Positions 50,290 through 59,793 of a DNA stretch of 64,000 bases are shown here, one piece after another. Made by a program: the position numbers and the translations under genes. Source of the DNA: Lachnospiraceae bacterium (GTDB lineage Bacteria > Bacillota > Clostridia > Lachnospirales > Lachnospiraceae). The notes under the pieces are model-generated. The model did no database searches and was not told the DNA's origin. It saw only the letters and a program-made list of their open reading frames with translations. Position 1 is the first letter of the stretch; every line of letters begins with the position of its first letter. The DNA lies in the NCBI GenBank assembly GCA_910576335.1, contig CAJTIU010000004.1:124001-188000 (forward strand). Reading direction: 5' to 3'.

Positions 50290-51198
50290 CTATTCTACAA
50301 TTCCTACCATATCAGCCACAGCAGAAAATCCATATCTCTCCATATAGCTTTCAATTTCTCCCACAATTTTTCCAGATATGGAAGGATCATGGAAATTTGC
50401 CGTTCCGATGGATACAGCACTTGCCCCGGCAAGTATCATCTCTATGGCATCTGCCCCGCTTGCTATACCTCCCATACCGATCACCGGAACCCGGACTGCA
50501 TGGGCTGCCTCATAGACCATCCGCACTGCAATGGGATGAATCGCCGGACCTGATACACCTCCGGTCTTATTTGCCAGGACAAAGGTTCTTCTGTGGATGT
50601 CAATCTTCATACCTGTCAGTGTATTAATCAGTGAAACCGCATCTGCGCCGCCTGCTTCTACGGCCCTGGCCATATCGGGAACAGAGGTTATATTCGGGCT
50701 AAGTTTCATGATGACAGGCTGTCTGGCATATCGTTTCACTGCCCTCGTAATTCTCTCTGCCTCCTTCGGATCCTGACCAAAGGCTATACCGCCCTCCTTT
50801 ACATTCGGGCAGGAGATATTAATTTCCAGAAGATCCACCTCTTCCTCTGAAAGCCGCTCCACGACCTCACAGTAATCCTCCTCTGACCTGCCGCAGACGT
50901 TCACAATAATCCTTGTGTCATACTGCCTCAAAAAAGGTATATCTCTTTTACAAAGCAGTTCGATTCCCGGATTCTGAAGTCCTACTGCATTCATCATACC
51001 CCCATAAGTCTCTGCAATTCTTGGAGTCGGATTCCCGGGCCACGGAACATTTGCCACTCCTTTTGTAGTAACTGCACCCAGCTTATTCAGATCTACAAAC
51101 TCTGCAAATTCTGCACCGGAGCCAAATGTTCCTGACGCAACTGTAACCGGATTTTTCCACTCTACTCCTGCTATATTTACACGCATATCTACACTCAT
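50290..51198 (-). CDS. pyrD: Dihydroorotate dehydrogenase B, catalytic subunit
   Basis: Oxidises dihydroorotate to orotate with FMN and, through PyrK, NAD+. The 302-aa class 1B enzyme shows VTVASGTFGSG, EINISCPNVKEGG (active-site Cys in NISCPN), KLSPNITSVPDMARAVE and GMGGIASGADAIEMILAGA. It is translationally coupled to pyrK (shared base TGATG). Confidence 0.95.
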   Translation of the reverse strand: MSVDMRVNIAGVEWKNPVTVASGTFGSGAEFAEFVDLNKLGAVTTKGVANVPWPGNPTPRIAETYGGMMNAVGLQNPGIELLCKRDIPFLRQYDTRIIVNVCGRSEEDYCEVVERLSEEEVDLLEINISCPNVKEGGIAFGQDPKEAERITRAVKRYARQPVIMKLSPNITSVPDMARAVEAGGADAVSLINTLTGMKIDIHRRTFVLANKTGGVSGPAIHPIAVRMVYEAAHAVRVPVIGMGGIASGADAIEMILAGASAVSIGTANFHDPSISGKIVGEIESYMERYGFSAVADMVGIVE

Positions 51199-51989
51199 CA
51201 GATCTCCACCTCCGTAGACAAGAATACCGGCCCGTCCTTGCAGATTCTCTTATTGTGTACATTACTGTGGGAATCCATCTCCACAGACTGGCACACACAT
51301 CCCAGACAGGCTCCGATCCCACATGCCATACGCTCCTCCAGAGATATATAGCATACTATGTTATTTTTCCTGGCATATTCTTTGATTGCACGGAGCATCG
51401 GAGCCGGCCCACAGGCAAAAATCATATCTGCCTGAAGAGAATTCTCACGTACCGCATCCATTACATTCCCCTTTGTTCCCACACTTCCGTCCTCTGTTGA
51501 GACATAGACCTCTGCGTTCCTTTCAAACTCTTCTCTTAAGAATGTCTGTGAATCACGGTATCCGGCAATCACCTGCTTCTTCCTGCACTTCATCTGCTTT
51601 GCAAGCTCCAGGATGGGCGGTACACCGATTCCTCCTCCCATAAGAAATACCTGTTTTCCTTCTGCCTTTTCATATGGAAATCCATTTCCCAGCGGGGCAA
51701 TGATGGAGAGACTGTCTCCGGCCTTCATCCTTGAAAACTGCTCTGTCCCCGTTCCCTCTCCTGTCACACGATACACCACCCGCAGCTGCCCCTTTTCACG
51801 ATTAATCTCACAGATACTGATGGGCCGGGGAAGCAGCCTGCTTCCGTCATTCGTATACATGGATATGAACTGTCCAGGCCTTGCCTCCTTTGCAGCTTCT
51901 GTCTGTATCCACATGCTGAAAATGCCGTCTGCAAGGCATTCCTGTGTGACAACTGTTACCATTTCTTTCTTTTTCTTTTTGTCTGTCAT
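51198..51989 (-). CDS. pyrK: Dihydroorotate dehydrogenase B, electron-transfer subunit
   Basis: PyrK holds FAD and a 2Fe-2S cluster and passes electrons from PyrD to NAD+. The 263-aa protein has the FAD-binding LLPRPISICEI, the NAD-binding MGGGIGVPPILELAKQ and CGPAPMLRAIKEY, and the cluster CGIGACLGCVC. ATG 51989 follows AGGAGAGAAA. Confidence 0.95.
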   Translation of the reverse strand: MTDKKKKKEMVTVVTQECLADGIFSMWIQTEAAKEARPGQFISMYTNDGSRLLPRPISICEINREKGQLRVVYRVTGEGTGTEQFSRMKAGDSLSIIAPLGNGFPYEKAEGKQVFLMGGGIGVPPILELAKQMKCRKKQVIAGYRDSQTFLREEFERNAEVYVSTEDGSVGTKGNVMDAVRENSLQADMIFACGPAPMLRAIKEYARKNNIVCYISLEERMACGIGACLGCVCQSVEMDSHSNVHNKRICKDGPVFLSTEVEI

Positions 51990-52002
51990 TTTCTCTCCTG
52001 AC

Positions 52003-52026
52003 CGGCAGCATTCTGAAACGTTGCTG
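52003..52026. other. Intercistronic hairpin between pyrF and pyrK
   Basis: GGCAGCA/TGCTGCC forms a 7-bp stem with a 10-nt loop in the 72-base gap. There is no T-run. Confidence 0.4.
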
Positions 52027-52061
52027 CCTGAACCATCTGATCTCTTTATGAAGGAAAACCT

Positions 52062-52988
52062 TTAACGATTTTCGAGTGCTCCCCTAATATCCTGGATCAT
52101 ATCCGTGGCTGCAGCCCTGGCTGCCTCCCCAAACTGTTCTGCACCGAAGTCCGCATATTTTTCCTGTCTGTATGCAGCAATGATTCCCCTGGAAGAATTC
52201 ACGATTGCACCCAGTCCGTCCTCATGGAAGAAAGGAACCAGATCCTTTCCTTTCCCGCCCTGGGCGCCATACCCGGGCACTAGAATAAAGGCCTTCGGCA
52301 TAATCTTCCTCAGGGTCTTTCCCATCTCTGGATAGGTTGCCCCCACAACTGCGCCCACATAGCTGTATGTATCGCCCATGGCTTCCTCTCCCCATGCAGC
52401 GACCCTTTCTCCCACCAGCTCATAGAGAGGCCGTCCATCTATAAGCCTGTCCTGGAATTCCCCGCTTGACGGGTTGGATGTCTTCACAAGAATAAACATC
52501 CCCTTTTTTTCTTCCTTGCATACCTTAAGGAAAGGGTTCACCCCGTCTGAGCCAAGATATGGATTCACGGTAATAAAGTCTTCATCAAAGGGAGCAAAGC
52601 TTCTGCTTCCTACCTGAACCCTTCCGATATGGCCTGCAGCATAGGCAGCAGAGGTAGAACCAATATCCCCGCGCTTAATATCACCGATGACGATCAGCCC
52701 TTTTTCTTTGCAGTAATCAACTGTCTTCTTAAATGCAGCAAGACCAGGCAGGCCGAACTGCTCATACATGGCAATCTGGGGCTTTACAGCAGGAATCAGA
52801 TCCCAGATCTTGTCCACGATCTCCTTATTAAACTGCCATACAGCCTCCGCTGCCCCTTCCAACGTCTCCCCAAATTCCTCAAATGCCTTCTCCTGCACCT
52901 GCTTTGGAATATAATCCAGCATTGGATCTAACCCTGCCACAACCGGTGCACCTGTCTGCTTAATCTTTTCCACTAACTGGTTAATCAT
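52062..52988 (-). CDS. pyrF: Orotidine 5'-phosphate decarboxylase (group 2)
   Basis: Converts OMP to UMP. The 308-aa long form (group 2, also seen in mycobacteria and myxobacteria) shows PVVAGLDPMLDYIP, the catalytic VIGDIKRGDIGSTSAAYA (Lys in DxKxxD-type signature), and GYGAQGGKGKDLVPFF. ATG 52988 follows AAAGGATAG. Confidence 0.94.
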   Translation of the reverse strand: MINQLVEKIKQTGAPVVAGLDPMLDYIPKQVQEKAFEEFGETLEGAAEAVWQFNKEIVDKIWDLIPAVKPQIAMYEQFGLPGLAAFKKTVDYCKEKGLIVIGDIKRGDIGSTSAAYAAGHIGRVQVGSRSFAPFDEDFITVNPYLGSDGVNPFLKVCKEEKKGMFILVKTSNPSSGEFQDRLIDGRPLYELVGERVAAWGEEAMGDTYSYVGAVVGATYPEMGKTLRKIMPKAFILVPGYGAQGGKGKDLVPFFHEDGLGAIVNSSRGIIAAYRQEKYADFGAEQFGEAARAAATDMIQDIRGALENR

Positions 52989-53039
52989 CTCTTCTATCCT
53001 TTCTTTGCTCTTCTATCCTTCTTCCACAAACGGATATAC

Positions 53040-53120
53040 GTAACAGTTCAGATACCTTCACTCCTGAATCATGTTCTTACGGCCAGCGCAGCAAGTGCGC
53101 GGGCCTGTCTGAACTGTTAC
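53040..53120 (-). repeat. R1 structured repeat, copy 8, ending pyrC
   Basis: On the minus strand it begins GTAACAGTTCAGACAGG, contains GGCC-GCGC/GCGC-GGCC around ACTTGCT and CGTAAGAACATGATTCAGGAGTGA, and ends TCTGAACTGTTAC. The outer ends form a perfect 13-bp inverted repeat. The first bases GTAAC supply the TAA of pyrC. Confidence 0.87.
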
Positions 53121-54391
53121 GGATATACAACCCTTCCGTCTACCAGTGTATACACAACCTCTCCGGACACCTCATATCCGTCAAAAGGAGTATTCTTTCC
53201 TTTTGACACAAAAGTTCTTTTATCAATCCGGTATTTCTTTCCCGGGTCAAAGATCACAAGATCTGCTGTCTTTCCTTCTGACACGGAGCCTCTGTCTGAC
53301 AGTCCGAGAATCCTTGCCGGATTGCTGCTCATCTTCTCTGCCATCTCCATAATCGTTAAGACTCCTGTCTCTACGAGAGCTGTATAGGTAAGTGCTGCCG
53401 ATGTCTCAATGCCTACAATCCCGAATGCCGCCTCTGCCATTGATTTATTCTTTTCTTCCTCTGCGTGAGGTGCGTGGTCGGTTGCAATGACATCCATTGT
53501 CCCATCTCTTAAGCCCTGTCTCAGCGCCTCTACATCCTCCTTCCTTCGCAGCGGCGGATTCATCTTATAATTTCCGTTGTCTGAGGGGATGTCATCTGAT
53601 GTTAGTATAAAATGATGGGGGCATACCTCCCCGGTAACAGGGAGCCCTTCCTCTTTTGCAAGCCTTACCATTTTTACACTGTCTGCAGTGGAGCAGTGGC
53701 ACAGATGAAGTCTGACGCCTGTTTCCTTTGCAAGCAGAATATCTCTCGCTGTAATCACATCCTCCACCGAATTGGTAATCCCTGGAAGTCCGAGACGTTC
53801 TGCATTCTCATCTGCGTTCATGACGCCACCTTCTACCATCGTAATATCCTCACAATGGGCAAAGACAGAGATCCCGCATTCCTTCGCAAGCTTCATGCCC
53901 TGTCTATAGAGCGATGCATTCATCACAGACTTTCCATCCTCACTTACCGCATGGCATCCCTCTGCCGCCATACCGCGGATATCTGACAGTGTCTCTCCCT
54001 TCTGGCCTTCTGTTACGGCTCCAAGCTGAATCACATTTGTAAGAGACTCTCTTTTCTGCCTTTCATGAACCTCTGCCACTTTCTTTGCCGTGTCAATAAC
54101 CGGTCTTGTATTAGGCATGGCACATACAGTCGTCACGCCTCCCTTTACAGCTGCCCTTCCGCCAGTCTCCAGCGTTTCCTTATACTCCAGTCCCGGATCC
54201 CGGAAATGTACATGAAGATCAATAAAGCCCGGCATGACATAACAACCGCCGGCCTCTATGATCTGGTCGGCCTGTTCCCTGATCTCCTTTGCGACCTTCT
54301 TAATCCTTTTTCCCTCGACCAGAACATCGTAGTTCCCTTCCGTCCTTGTCAGCGGATCCACTACACATCCATTCTTTATTAGTATCCTCAT
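53117..54391 (-). CDS. pyrC: Dihydroorotase
   Basis: Closes carbamoyl aspartate to dihydroorotate. The 424-aa class I enzyme has the metal ligand motif GFIDLHVHFRDPGLEYKET (HxH), the segment AHCEDI, LHLCHCST, and DVIATDHAPHAEEEK (catalytic Asp). ATG 54391 follows GGAGGAAG; longer reading to 54415 lacks a site. It is first in pyrC-pyrF-pyrK-pyrD. The stop codon is provided by the R1 element (CCG TAA C). Confidence 0.95.
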   Translation of the reverse strand: MRILIKNGCVVDPLTRTEGNYDVLVEGKRIKKVAKEIREQADQIIEAGGCYVMPGFIDLHVHFRDPGLEYKETLETGGRAAVKGGVTTVCAMPNTRPVIDTAKKVAEVHERQKRESLTNVIQLGAVTEGQKGETLSDIRGMAAEGCHAVSEDGKSVMNASLYRQGMKLAKECGISVFAHCEDITMVEGGVMNADENAERLGLPGITNSVEDVITARDILLAKETGVRLHLCHCSTADSVKMVRLAKEEGLPVTGEVCPHHFILTSDDIPSDNGNYKMNPPLRRKEDVEALRQGLRDGTMDVIATDHAPHAEEEKNKSMAEAAFGIVGIETSAALTYTALVETGVLTIMEMAEKMSSNPARILGLSDRGSVSEGKTADLVIFDPGKKYRIDKRTFVSKGKNTPFDGYEVSGEVVYTLVDGRVVYP

Positions 54392-54411
54392 TCTTCCTCC
54401 TTCCACCACTC

Positions 54412-55590
54412 TCAAGATCTGCCAAGTTCTTCCTTTAATACTTCAACCGCCTTATCAAGCTGGTTATCTGCCTCTGGATTCTTCTCATCCGCCTCATACG
54501 CCACTTCCACATCCGGGACAATTCCCTTTTCATTAATGCTTCTTCCCTTTGGCGTAAAATATTCAGAAATCGTAAGCTTTACACAGGTGCCGTCCTTAAG
54601 ATCAAAAATCTGCTGTACCACACCCTTTCCATAGGTCTTCTTTCCCACAATTTTTCCCAGCCCGTAATCCTGGATTGCCCCTGCAAAAATCTCGGAGGCG
54701 CTGGCACTGTTTTCATTCACCAGAACAGTCAGGGGAATCTCCAGTTTATGCTCCTCATCAGAAGCAGCTTCCTGCTTTTTCCCGGACTTATCCTCCATAT
54801 AGACGATCAGTCCCTCGGGAAGGATCTCATCCAGTATATCGCATACGGTTCCAAGACCTCCTCCGGGGTTGCTTCTTAAGTCCACAATCAGCCCCTGCAT
54901 TCCCTGCTCTTCCAGCTCCTCAAAGGCTTCCTTATACTGCTCATAGGTTACGTCATCAAACTCCAGAATTCTAAGATAGCCCAGATTGTCCTTCAGCATC
55001 TTTGAGCTTACTGTAGGATATTCGATAGTCTCCCGGACAGCGGTAAATGTCATCTCCTTAGCGTCATTTCCCCGAAGCACGGTAAGGCTGACTTCGGTTC
55101 CCCGTTCACCCTTGATATCACCTACCACCTCTGCCAGATCTCTGCCGGATATGTCCTTTCCCTCCACCTTATACAGAATATCTCCGTCTTTAATTCCCGC
55201 CTTTTCTGCCGGAGAATTCTCATAAACCTGAGAGAATGTAATAATGCCTGTCTCTCTGTTCTGGGTCATAACAGCTCCCACTCCGTCATATTCGCCGGAT
55301 GTGGATTCCATAAGGCTCTTTGTTGCCTTTTCATCATAATATACGGAATAAGGATCCTCAAGCCCGCTGATATAGCCCTCGTAGATCCCTGACTGCAATT
55401 CCTTCTCATCCACCTCTCCCAGATAGCTCTGCTCAATGAGCTCTTCCAGTACCTTTAATTTTTTCTCTGTCTCACTGCCAAGTGCCTGCGTCTCTTTCCC
55501 GCCGTTTTTCAGATTCACATTGCAGGATGCAACTCCCATTATTAACAACATAGCAAGGGCGCCGCAAAGCGCCCCTTTTAAAAATTTCAT
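54412..55590 (-). CDS. S41-family C-terminal processing peptidase (CtpA-like), lipoprotein-type signal
   Basis: A 392-aa secreted serine protease. The signal region has GVASC (lipobox-like), then a PDZ domain (about 95-175: GVGAVMTQNRETGIITFSQVYENSPAEKAGIKDGD) and the tail-specific protease domain with catalytic Ser in NENSASASEIFAGAIQ and Lys in KTYGKGVVQ. CtpA enzymes process envelope and sporulation proteins. It follows the PcsB-like hydrolase and FtsEX on one strand, a frequent arrangement in Firmicutes; the gap to pyrC is 20 bases. Confidence 0.93.
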   Translation of the reverse strand: MKFLKGALCGALAMLLIMGVASCNVNLKNGGKETQALGSETEKKLKVLEELIEQSYLGEVDEKELQSGIYEGYISGLEDPYSVYYDEKATKSLMESTSGEYDGVGAVMTQNRETGIITFSQVYENSPAEKAGIKDGDILYKVEGKDISGRDLAEVVGDIKGERGTEVSLTVLRGNDAKEMTFTAVRETIEYPTVSSKMLKDNLGYLRILEFDDVTYEQYKEAFEELEEQGMQGLIVDLRSNPGGGLGTVCDILDEILPEGLIVYMEDKSGKKQEAASDEEHKLEIPLTVLVNENSASASEIFAGAIQDYGLGKIVGKKTYGKGVVQQIFDLKDGTCVKLTISEYFTPKGRSINEKGIVPDVEVAYEADEKNPEADNQLDKAVEVLKEELGRS

Positions 55591-55602
55591 TTACAACTCT
55601 CC

Positions 55603-56766
55603 TTACAGATAATTTCTCGGATTTACGGCCATCCCATTGACCTCCACCTGGAAGTGCAGATGCGGACCTGTAGACCAGCCGGTTGAACCAACCAGACCAA
55701 TCTGCTGTCCTTTGGTCACACGTTGTCCTGCACTTACGGTAAGGGCAGAATGGTGCATATATTTTGTGGATAAACCGTTTCCATGATTAATAACCACCCA
55801 GTTTCCCGCACTGTCACTGTAGTTCGCGATTACAACCGTTCCGTCTGCCGCCGCATAGGTTGGCACGCCTGCCCCTGCGGCAAAATCCATTCCCTTGTGG
55901 GACGGGTCGCTGGGGTCACGGTATTCACCAAACTCACTGCTTATATATGATGCTCCCGGACACGGATTCGTAAACTGCCCCCCTCCGCTGACTACCGGAG
56001 GACCAGCTGCCTGGACGCCTGCGCCTCCGTCTGCCTGCTGTGCAGCTGCAGACGCTGCAGCCTGGGCAGCCGCCTTTGCTGCTGCTTCCTCTGCCGCCTT
56101 CTTTCTTGCCGCTGCCTCTGCTGCCTCCTTCAGCAACTTATCCAGACGGGCTGCATTCGCCCCGATCTTCTGTTCCAGCTCCTCAAGCTTTGTATTCGTA
56201 TCTGCCAGAAGCTTCTCAACAGAGGCCTGCTTTACACCAAGCTCCTCCCTGAGAGCTGTCAGCTCCGTATACTCCGTCTGAAGCGCCTCCTCCTGCTTCT
56301 TTACTTCCTCTACCACGTTCTGGAATGTCACGAGCTGTGCCCGGTCGTACTCAGAAATGCGGGAAATATATTCTGCCTTATTCAAAAACTCCCCTATGTC
56401 TTTTGAATTACACAGAATCTCAATGAATTCCGTATTTCCATTTTCATACATATATACGATCCGCTTTTTCATGCTTTCATACTGATTATTCTCATCAATT
56501 TTCGCATTCACAAGCTCTTCTTCCTTTTGCTTAATCTCCTGCTCCTTTGCGCTTAATCTCTTCTGTGTCTGTTCCATATCATCCACAATCTCATTAAGCT
56601 GCTGTGTCAGAGCTTCCTTTTCCTCCTGTGTCTGATTTTTCTGATTTTTCAGTTCCTTATCCTTTTCCTTCGCTTTCTTTATCGCCGATGCCTGTACCTG
56701 CACCGAAAGGCCCAGACACAACACCAGTACAAGAATCAGACTAAATATCCTTTTCAATTGTAGCAT
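55603..56766 (-). CDS. PcsB/EnvC-like M23 peptidoglycan hydrolase
   Basis: A 387-aa secreted protein: signal peptide (1-27), a long coiled coil (about 28-210) with several heptad-like blocks, an Ala-rich linker (about 215-245), and an M23 endopeptidase domain at the C-terminus with SHKGMDFAAG (metal His/Asp) and GPHLHFQVEVNG. Such proteins are activated by FtsEX through the coiled coil and cut peptidoglycan at division. ATG 56766 follows AAGGGGG. It is directly downstream of ftsEX, which supports the pairing. Confidence 0.92.
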   Translation of the reverse strand: MLQLKRIFSLILVLVLCLGLSVQVQASAIKKAKEKDKELKNQKNQTQEEKEALTQQLNEIVDDMEQTQKRLSAKEQEIKQKEEELVNAKIDENNQYESMKKRIVYMYENGNTEFIEILCNSKDIGEFLNKAEYISRISEYDRAQLVTFQNVVEEVKKQEEALQTEYTELTALREELGVKQASVEKLLADTNTKLEELEQKIGANAARLDKLLKEAAEAAARKKAAEEAAAKAAAQAAASAAAQQADGGAGVQAAGPPVVSGGGQFTNPCPGASYISSEFGEYRDPSDPSHKGMDFAAGAGVPTYAAADGTVVIANYSDSAGNWVVINHGNGLSTKYMHHSALTVSAGQRVTKGQQIGLVGSTGWSTGPHLHFQVEVNGMAVNPRNYL

Positions 56767-56805
56767 ATGTATCCCCCTTAATAATTATGCAATGGTTAAC
56801 CTTAT

Positions 56806-57714
56806 CTATACTCTTAAGTGCTTCCTGATTGTGAAGAAGCTTCCCACAAAACCAATTCCTACTCCCAAAGCAAGCCCGACCGGAAGAAGTGTCTTATATA
56901 CATCTATAACCGGAAGGAAATCAATGATGTTATTTAAAAGCGAAAACTTTGTCATAACATACTGTATCGCCTTCTCATACATAAAATACAGCATAACCAG
57001 CGGAATGACCGCTCCCACAAACCCGATCAGAAGACCCTCGAAGATAAACGGGGCACGGACGAATCCGTCCTTGGCTCCTATGTATTTCATAATGGCAATC
57101 TCCTCACGCCTTACTGTTACACCCATGGTAACTGTATTACTGATCAGAAAGACCGATACTGCCAGCAGAATAGCAATAATCGCCACAGACACATATCCCA
57201 CCAGCTTATTCACACTGGTCAGCGTCTTGGCAACAAGGTCAGACCTGTTTACCTTGCGGACGCCCTCCAGTCCTTCCGCAAAAGCTACCACGTCCTTCTG
57301 CTTCGCCACATCCTCCATATATACCTCGTAGTTATCAGAGGTCGCCAGCGGGTTGTCACTCTTAAAGCCCTCCGCCAGCTCTGCTGATTCCCCGAAATAG
57401 TTGCCCTGGAAGCTGTTCCATGCGTCGTCCGCGCTGACGTATTTTACATCCAGGACGCCGTCCGCCTCCTCAAGCTCCTTCCCGATCTTATCCTTCTGAG
57501 CCTGTGTTGCCTCCTTGTTAAAGAATACGGTAATGGCCACGCCCTCTTCCGCTTTTTCCACAATATAGTTGAAATTCACCACAATCGAATAAAATAAACC
57601 GAACAGGAAAATACATGCTGCCATAGTCGCGATCGATGCCACAGAGAACATCTTATTTCTTCCTATGTTCTTTACTCCCTGTTTCATTGAATAACCAAAT
57701 GTACTAATTTTCAT
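56806..57714 (-). CDS. ftsX: Cell-division permease FtsX
   Basis: A 302-aa membrane protein: one helix at about 23-46, an extracellular domain (about 47-170), and three helices at the end, the FtsX topology. Typical are [20 protein letters not shown] at the N-terminus and [27 protein letters not shown] in the cytoplasmic loop. It does not transport substrate but relays FtsE ATP hydrolysis to the hydrolase outside. ATG 57714 lies in the end of ftsE. Confidence 0.95.
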   Translation of the reverse strand: MKISTFGYSMKQGVKNIGRNKMFSVASIATMAACIFLFGLFYSIVVNFNYIVEKAEEGVAITVFFNKEATQAQKDKIGKELEEADGVLDVKYVSADDAWNSFQGNYFGESAELAEGFKSDNPLATSDNYEVYMEDVAKQKDVVAFAEGLEGVRKVNRSDLVAKTLTSVNKLVGYVSVAIIAILLAVSVFLISNTVTMGVTVRREEIAIMKYIGAKDGFVRAPFIFEGLLIGFVGAVIPLVMLYFMYEKAIQYVMTKFSLLNNIIDFLPVIDVYKTLLPVGLALGVGIGFVGSFFTIRKHLRV

Positions 57715-58390
57715 GCCTGTACCCACCTTTTTTCTCGTCGCTTACGATGACTCCCTTTTTCATCGTAATGACACGCTTCTTCATCTCGTTTACAATCTCC
57801 TGGTTATGTGTAACAACCAGCACGGTTGTCCCTCTGTCATTAGCCTCCTCCAAAAGCTTCATAATCTCCCACGAATTCGTCGGATCCAGATTACCTGTCG
57901 GCTCATCTGCAAGAAGGATTGCCGGTTCATTCACAATCGCCCTTGCAATCGCCACCCGCTGCTGCTCTCCTCCGGATAACTCCTTCGGAAATGCCTTATA
58001 CTTCTGCGCCAGCCCCACCAGGGACAATGCCGCAGGAACCTTCTTTTTAATCACCCGGGAAGAAGTCTCGGTAACGCGCTGTGCAAATGCAATATTCTCA
58101 TATATATTCCGGTCCTTAAGCAGGCGGAAGTCCTGGAATACAACCCCGATCCTCCTCCGGTACATGGGAATCTTCCTGTGCTTCATCCGGTTCAGGTTCT
58201 GCCCGTTCACAATAATTGTTCCCGATGTGGGATCCAGTTCCTTCATTATCAGACTGATCAGAGTAGATTTTCCGGAACCGCTGTCTCCAACAATAAATAC
58301 AAACTCACCCTGTTCAATCTTCAGGTTGACGCCATTAAGGGCCGCAACACCCTTCGAGTATTCCTTCTTAACATCTCTTAATTCAATCAT
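57704..58390 (-). CDS. ftsE: Cell-division ATPase FtsE
   Basis: A 228-aa ABC ATPase with Walker [11 protein letters not shown], signature [16 protein letters not shown], Walker [14 protein letters not shown] and the H-loop VVTHN. The sequence opening [23 protein letters not shown] is typical of FtsE. ATG 58390 follows AGGAGGAAAC. First of the ftsE-ftsX-M23-ctpA run. Confidence 0.95.
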   Translation of the reverse strand: MIELRDVKKEYSKGVAALNGVNLKIEQGEFVFIVGDSGSGKSTLISLIMKELDPTSGTIIVNGQNLNRMKHRKIPMYRRRIGVVFQDFRLLKDRNIYENIAFAQRVTETSSRVIKKKVPAALSLVGLAQKYKAFPKELSGGEQQRVAIARAIVNEPAILLADEPTGNLDPTNSWEIMKLLEEANDRGTTVLVVTHNQEIVNEMKKRVITMKKGVIVSDEKKGGYRHEN

Positions 58391-58461
58391 AGTTTCCTCC
58401 TGATTACTTACTAATACATAGCTGTTCCCTGCTTTCACAGCTGCGTATTATCTTAAGCTTC

Positions 58462-59553
58462 TTAATATTCCATTGTCTCCATGTACTTCATGTATTTTAC
58501 CACCATAAGGGCAATCTTAAAAGTAATGGCATCCTCAAAAACACGCAGGTCAAGCCCGGTACTCTTCTGCAGCTTATCAAGCCTGTATACCAGAGTGTTT
58601 CTGTGAATATACAGCTGCCTGGACGTCTCTGACACATTCAGGTTATTCTCAAAGAATTTATTAATTGTAGTAAGCGTCTCTTCATCCAGGTCATCCGGTG
58701 ATTTCCCCTCAAATATCTCACGGATAAACATCTTGCACAGCGGAAGCGGAAGCTGGTAGATCAGCCGTCCGATTCCAAGGGTGCTGTAGGCAATAATACT
58801 CCTTTCACTGAAGAAAATCTTTCCCACGTCAAGAGCAAGCTTTGCCTCCTTGTAGGACTTGGAAACCTCCTTGATGTCCCCGACAATGGTTCCATAGGCA
58901 ATCAGAATGTCTTCCTCGCCGTTATTTTTCAGCACATCATAGAAATTCTGCGCAACCTTTTCAAGCTCCTTATGTCCGTCGCCAGGCTCCAGCTCCTTTA
59001 CTACAATAATATTCTTCTCGTCAACTGCGGTGACAAAATCCTTGATCTTATTTCCAATGAGTCCTCTGACATTATCAAGGGCATTGGTGTCCTTTTCGTA
59101 TTTTGTCTCAATAATAAAGATAACACGTCTGGTCTCTGTGTCAATATGTAATTTTTTCGCGCGGTTATAAATATCCACAAGAAGAAGGTTATCAAGAAGC
59201 AGATTCTTAATAAAATTATCCTTGTCAAACCGCTCTTTATAAGCAATTAACAGATTCTGGATCTGAAATGCCCCGATCTTCCCCACCATATATGCATCAT
59301 CATCATTCTCCCCTTCTGCGAGAAGAATGTACTCGAGCTGATGCTCGTCAAAAACCTTAAAAAACTGATATCCTCGCACCACCTGGCTGTCTGCGGGGGA
59401 CTCAACAAATGCAATCACGTCTTCCTCATGGTTCTCTTCCTCCTGCATGGTCCCTGCCAGAAGCTTTCCCTCTATATCCATGATACAGAAGTCAATTCTC
59501 GTAATCCCCTTCAATCCTTCCAGCGTATTTTGAAGTATTTGATTAGATATCAT
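58462..59553 (-). CDS. PucR/CdaR-type transcriptional regulator
   Basis: A 363-aa regulator with an N-terminal sugar-diacid/ligand-sensing region (ITRIDFCIMDIEGKLLAG), a GGDEF-like central region of the CdaR type, and a C-terminal PucR helix-turn-helix at about 300-363 (FENNLNVSETSRQLYIHRNTLVYRLDKLQKSTGLDL). Ligand and target genes are unknown; it lies upstream of ftsE with 71 bases between. ATG 59553 follows GGGGAGAGGG. Confidence 0.88.
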   Translation of the reverse strand: MISNQILQNTLEGLKGITRIDFCIMDIEGKLLAGTMQEEENHEEDVIAFVESPADSQVVRGYQFFKVFDEHQLEYILLAEGENDDDAYMVGKIGAFQIQNLLIAYKERFDKDNFIKNLLLDNLLLVDIYNRAKKLHIDTETRRVIFIIETKYEKDTNALDNVRGLIGNKIKDFVTAVDEKNIIVVKELEPGDGHKELEKVAQNFYDVLKNNGEEDILIAYGTIVGDIKEVSKSYKEAKLALDVGKIFFSERSIIAYSTLGIGRLIYQLPLPLCKMFIREIFEGKSPDDLDEETLTTINKFFENNLNVSETSRQLYIHRNTLVYRLDKLQKSTGLDLRVFEDAITFKIALMVVKYMKYMETMEY

Positions 59554-59630
59554 ATTCCCTCTCCCCTTCAATTGTTTTGATTCGTCCCATTTAAAAGTCG
59601 CTTTCAGCGAGGGGACGTGTGCCGAAAGCC

Positions 59631-59683
59631 GCTGCTTTACTGGTCCGGATGCTGTAAAGCACTGCGGCCAGTAAGGCAGAATT
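59631..59683. other. Hairpin in the PucR-type gene leader
   Basis: CTGC-TTACTGG-CCG on the left pairs with CGG-CCAGTAA-GCAG on the right, with an inner GCT.TAAAGC. It is in the 238-base gap before the regulator. No T-run. Confidence 0.45.
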
Positions 59684-59760
59684 CACAACAAAACCTCCTA
59701 TTTTTCAGCAAAAAAGCATACGCTTAGGTTCTATCTTAATACACTTCACCAAAAAAAGAA

Positions 59761-59793
59761 AGAGGAAATCGCATATTTTTGTTGATTTCCTCT
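59761..59793. terminator. Bidirectional terminator overlapping the stop of the WecG/TagA-like gene
   Basis: AGAGGAAATC and GATTTCCTCT form a 10-bp stem. On the minus strand it is followed by TTCTTTTTTT; on the plus strand by ATTTTTTAT. The stop codon of the upstream gene lies in the right arm. Confidence 0.85.
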
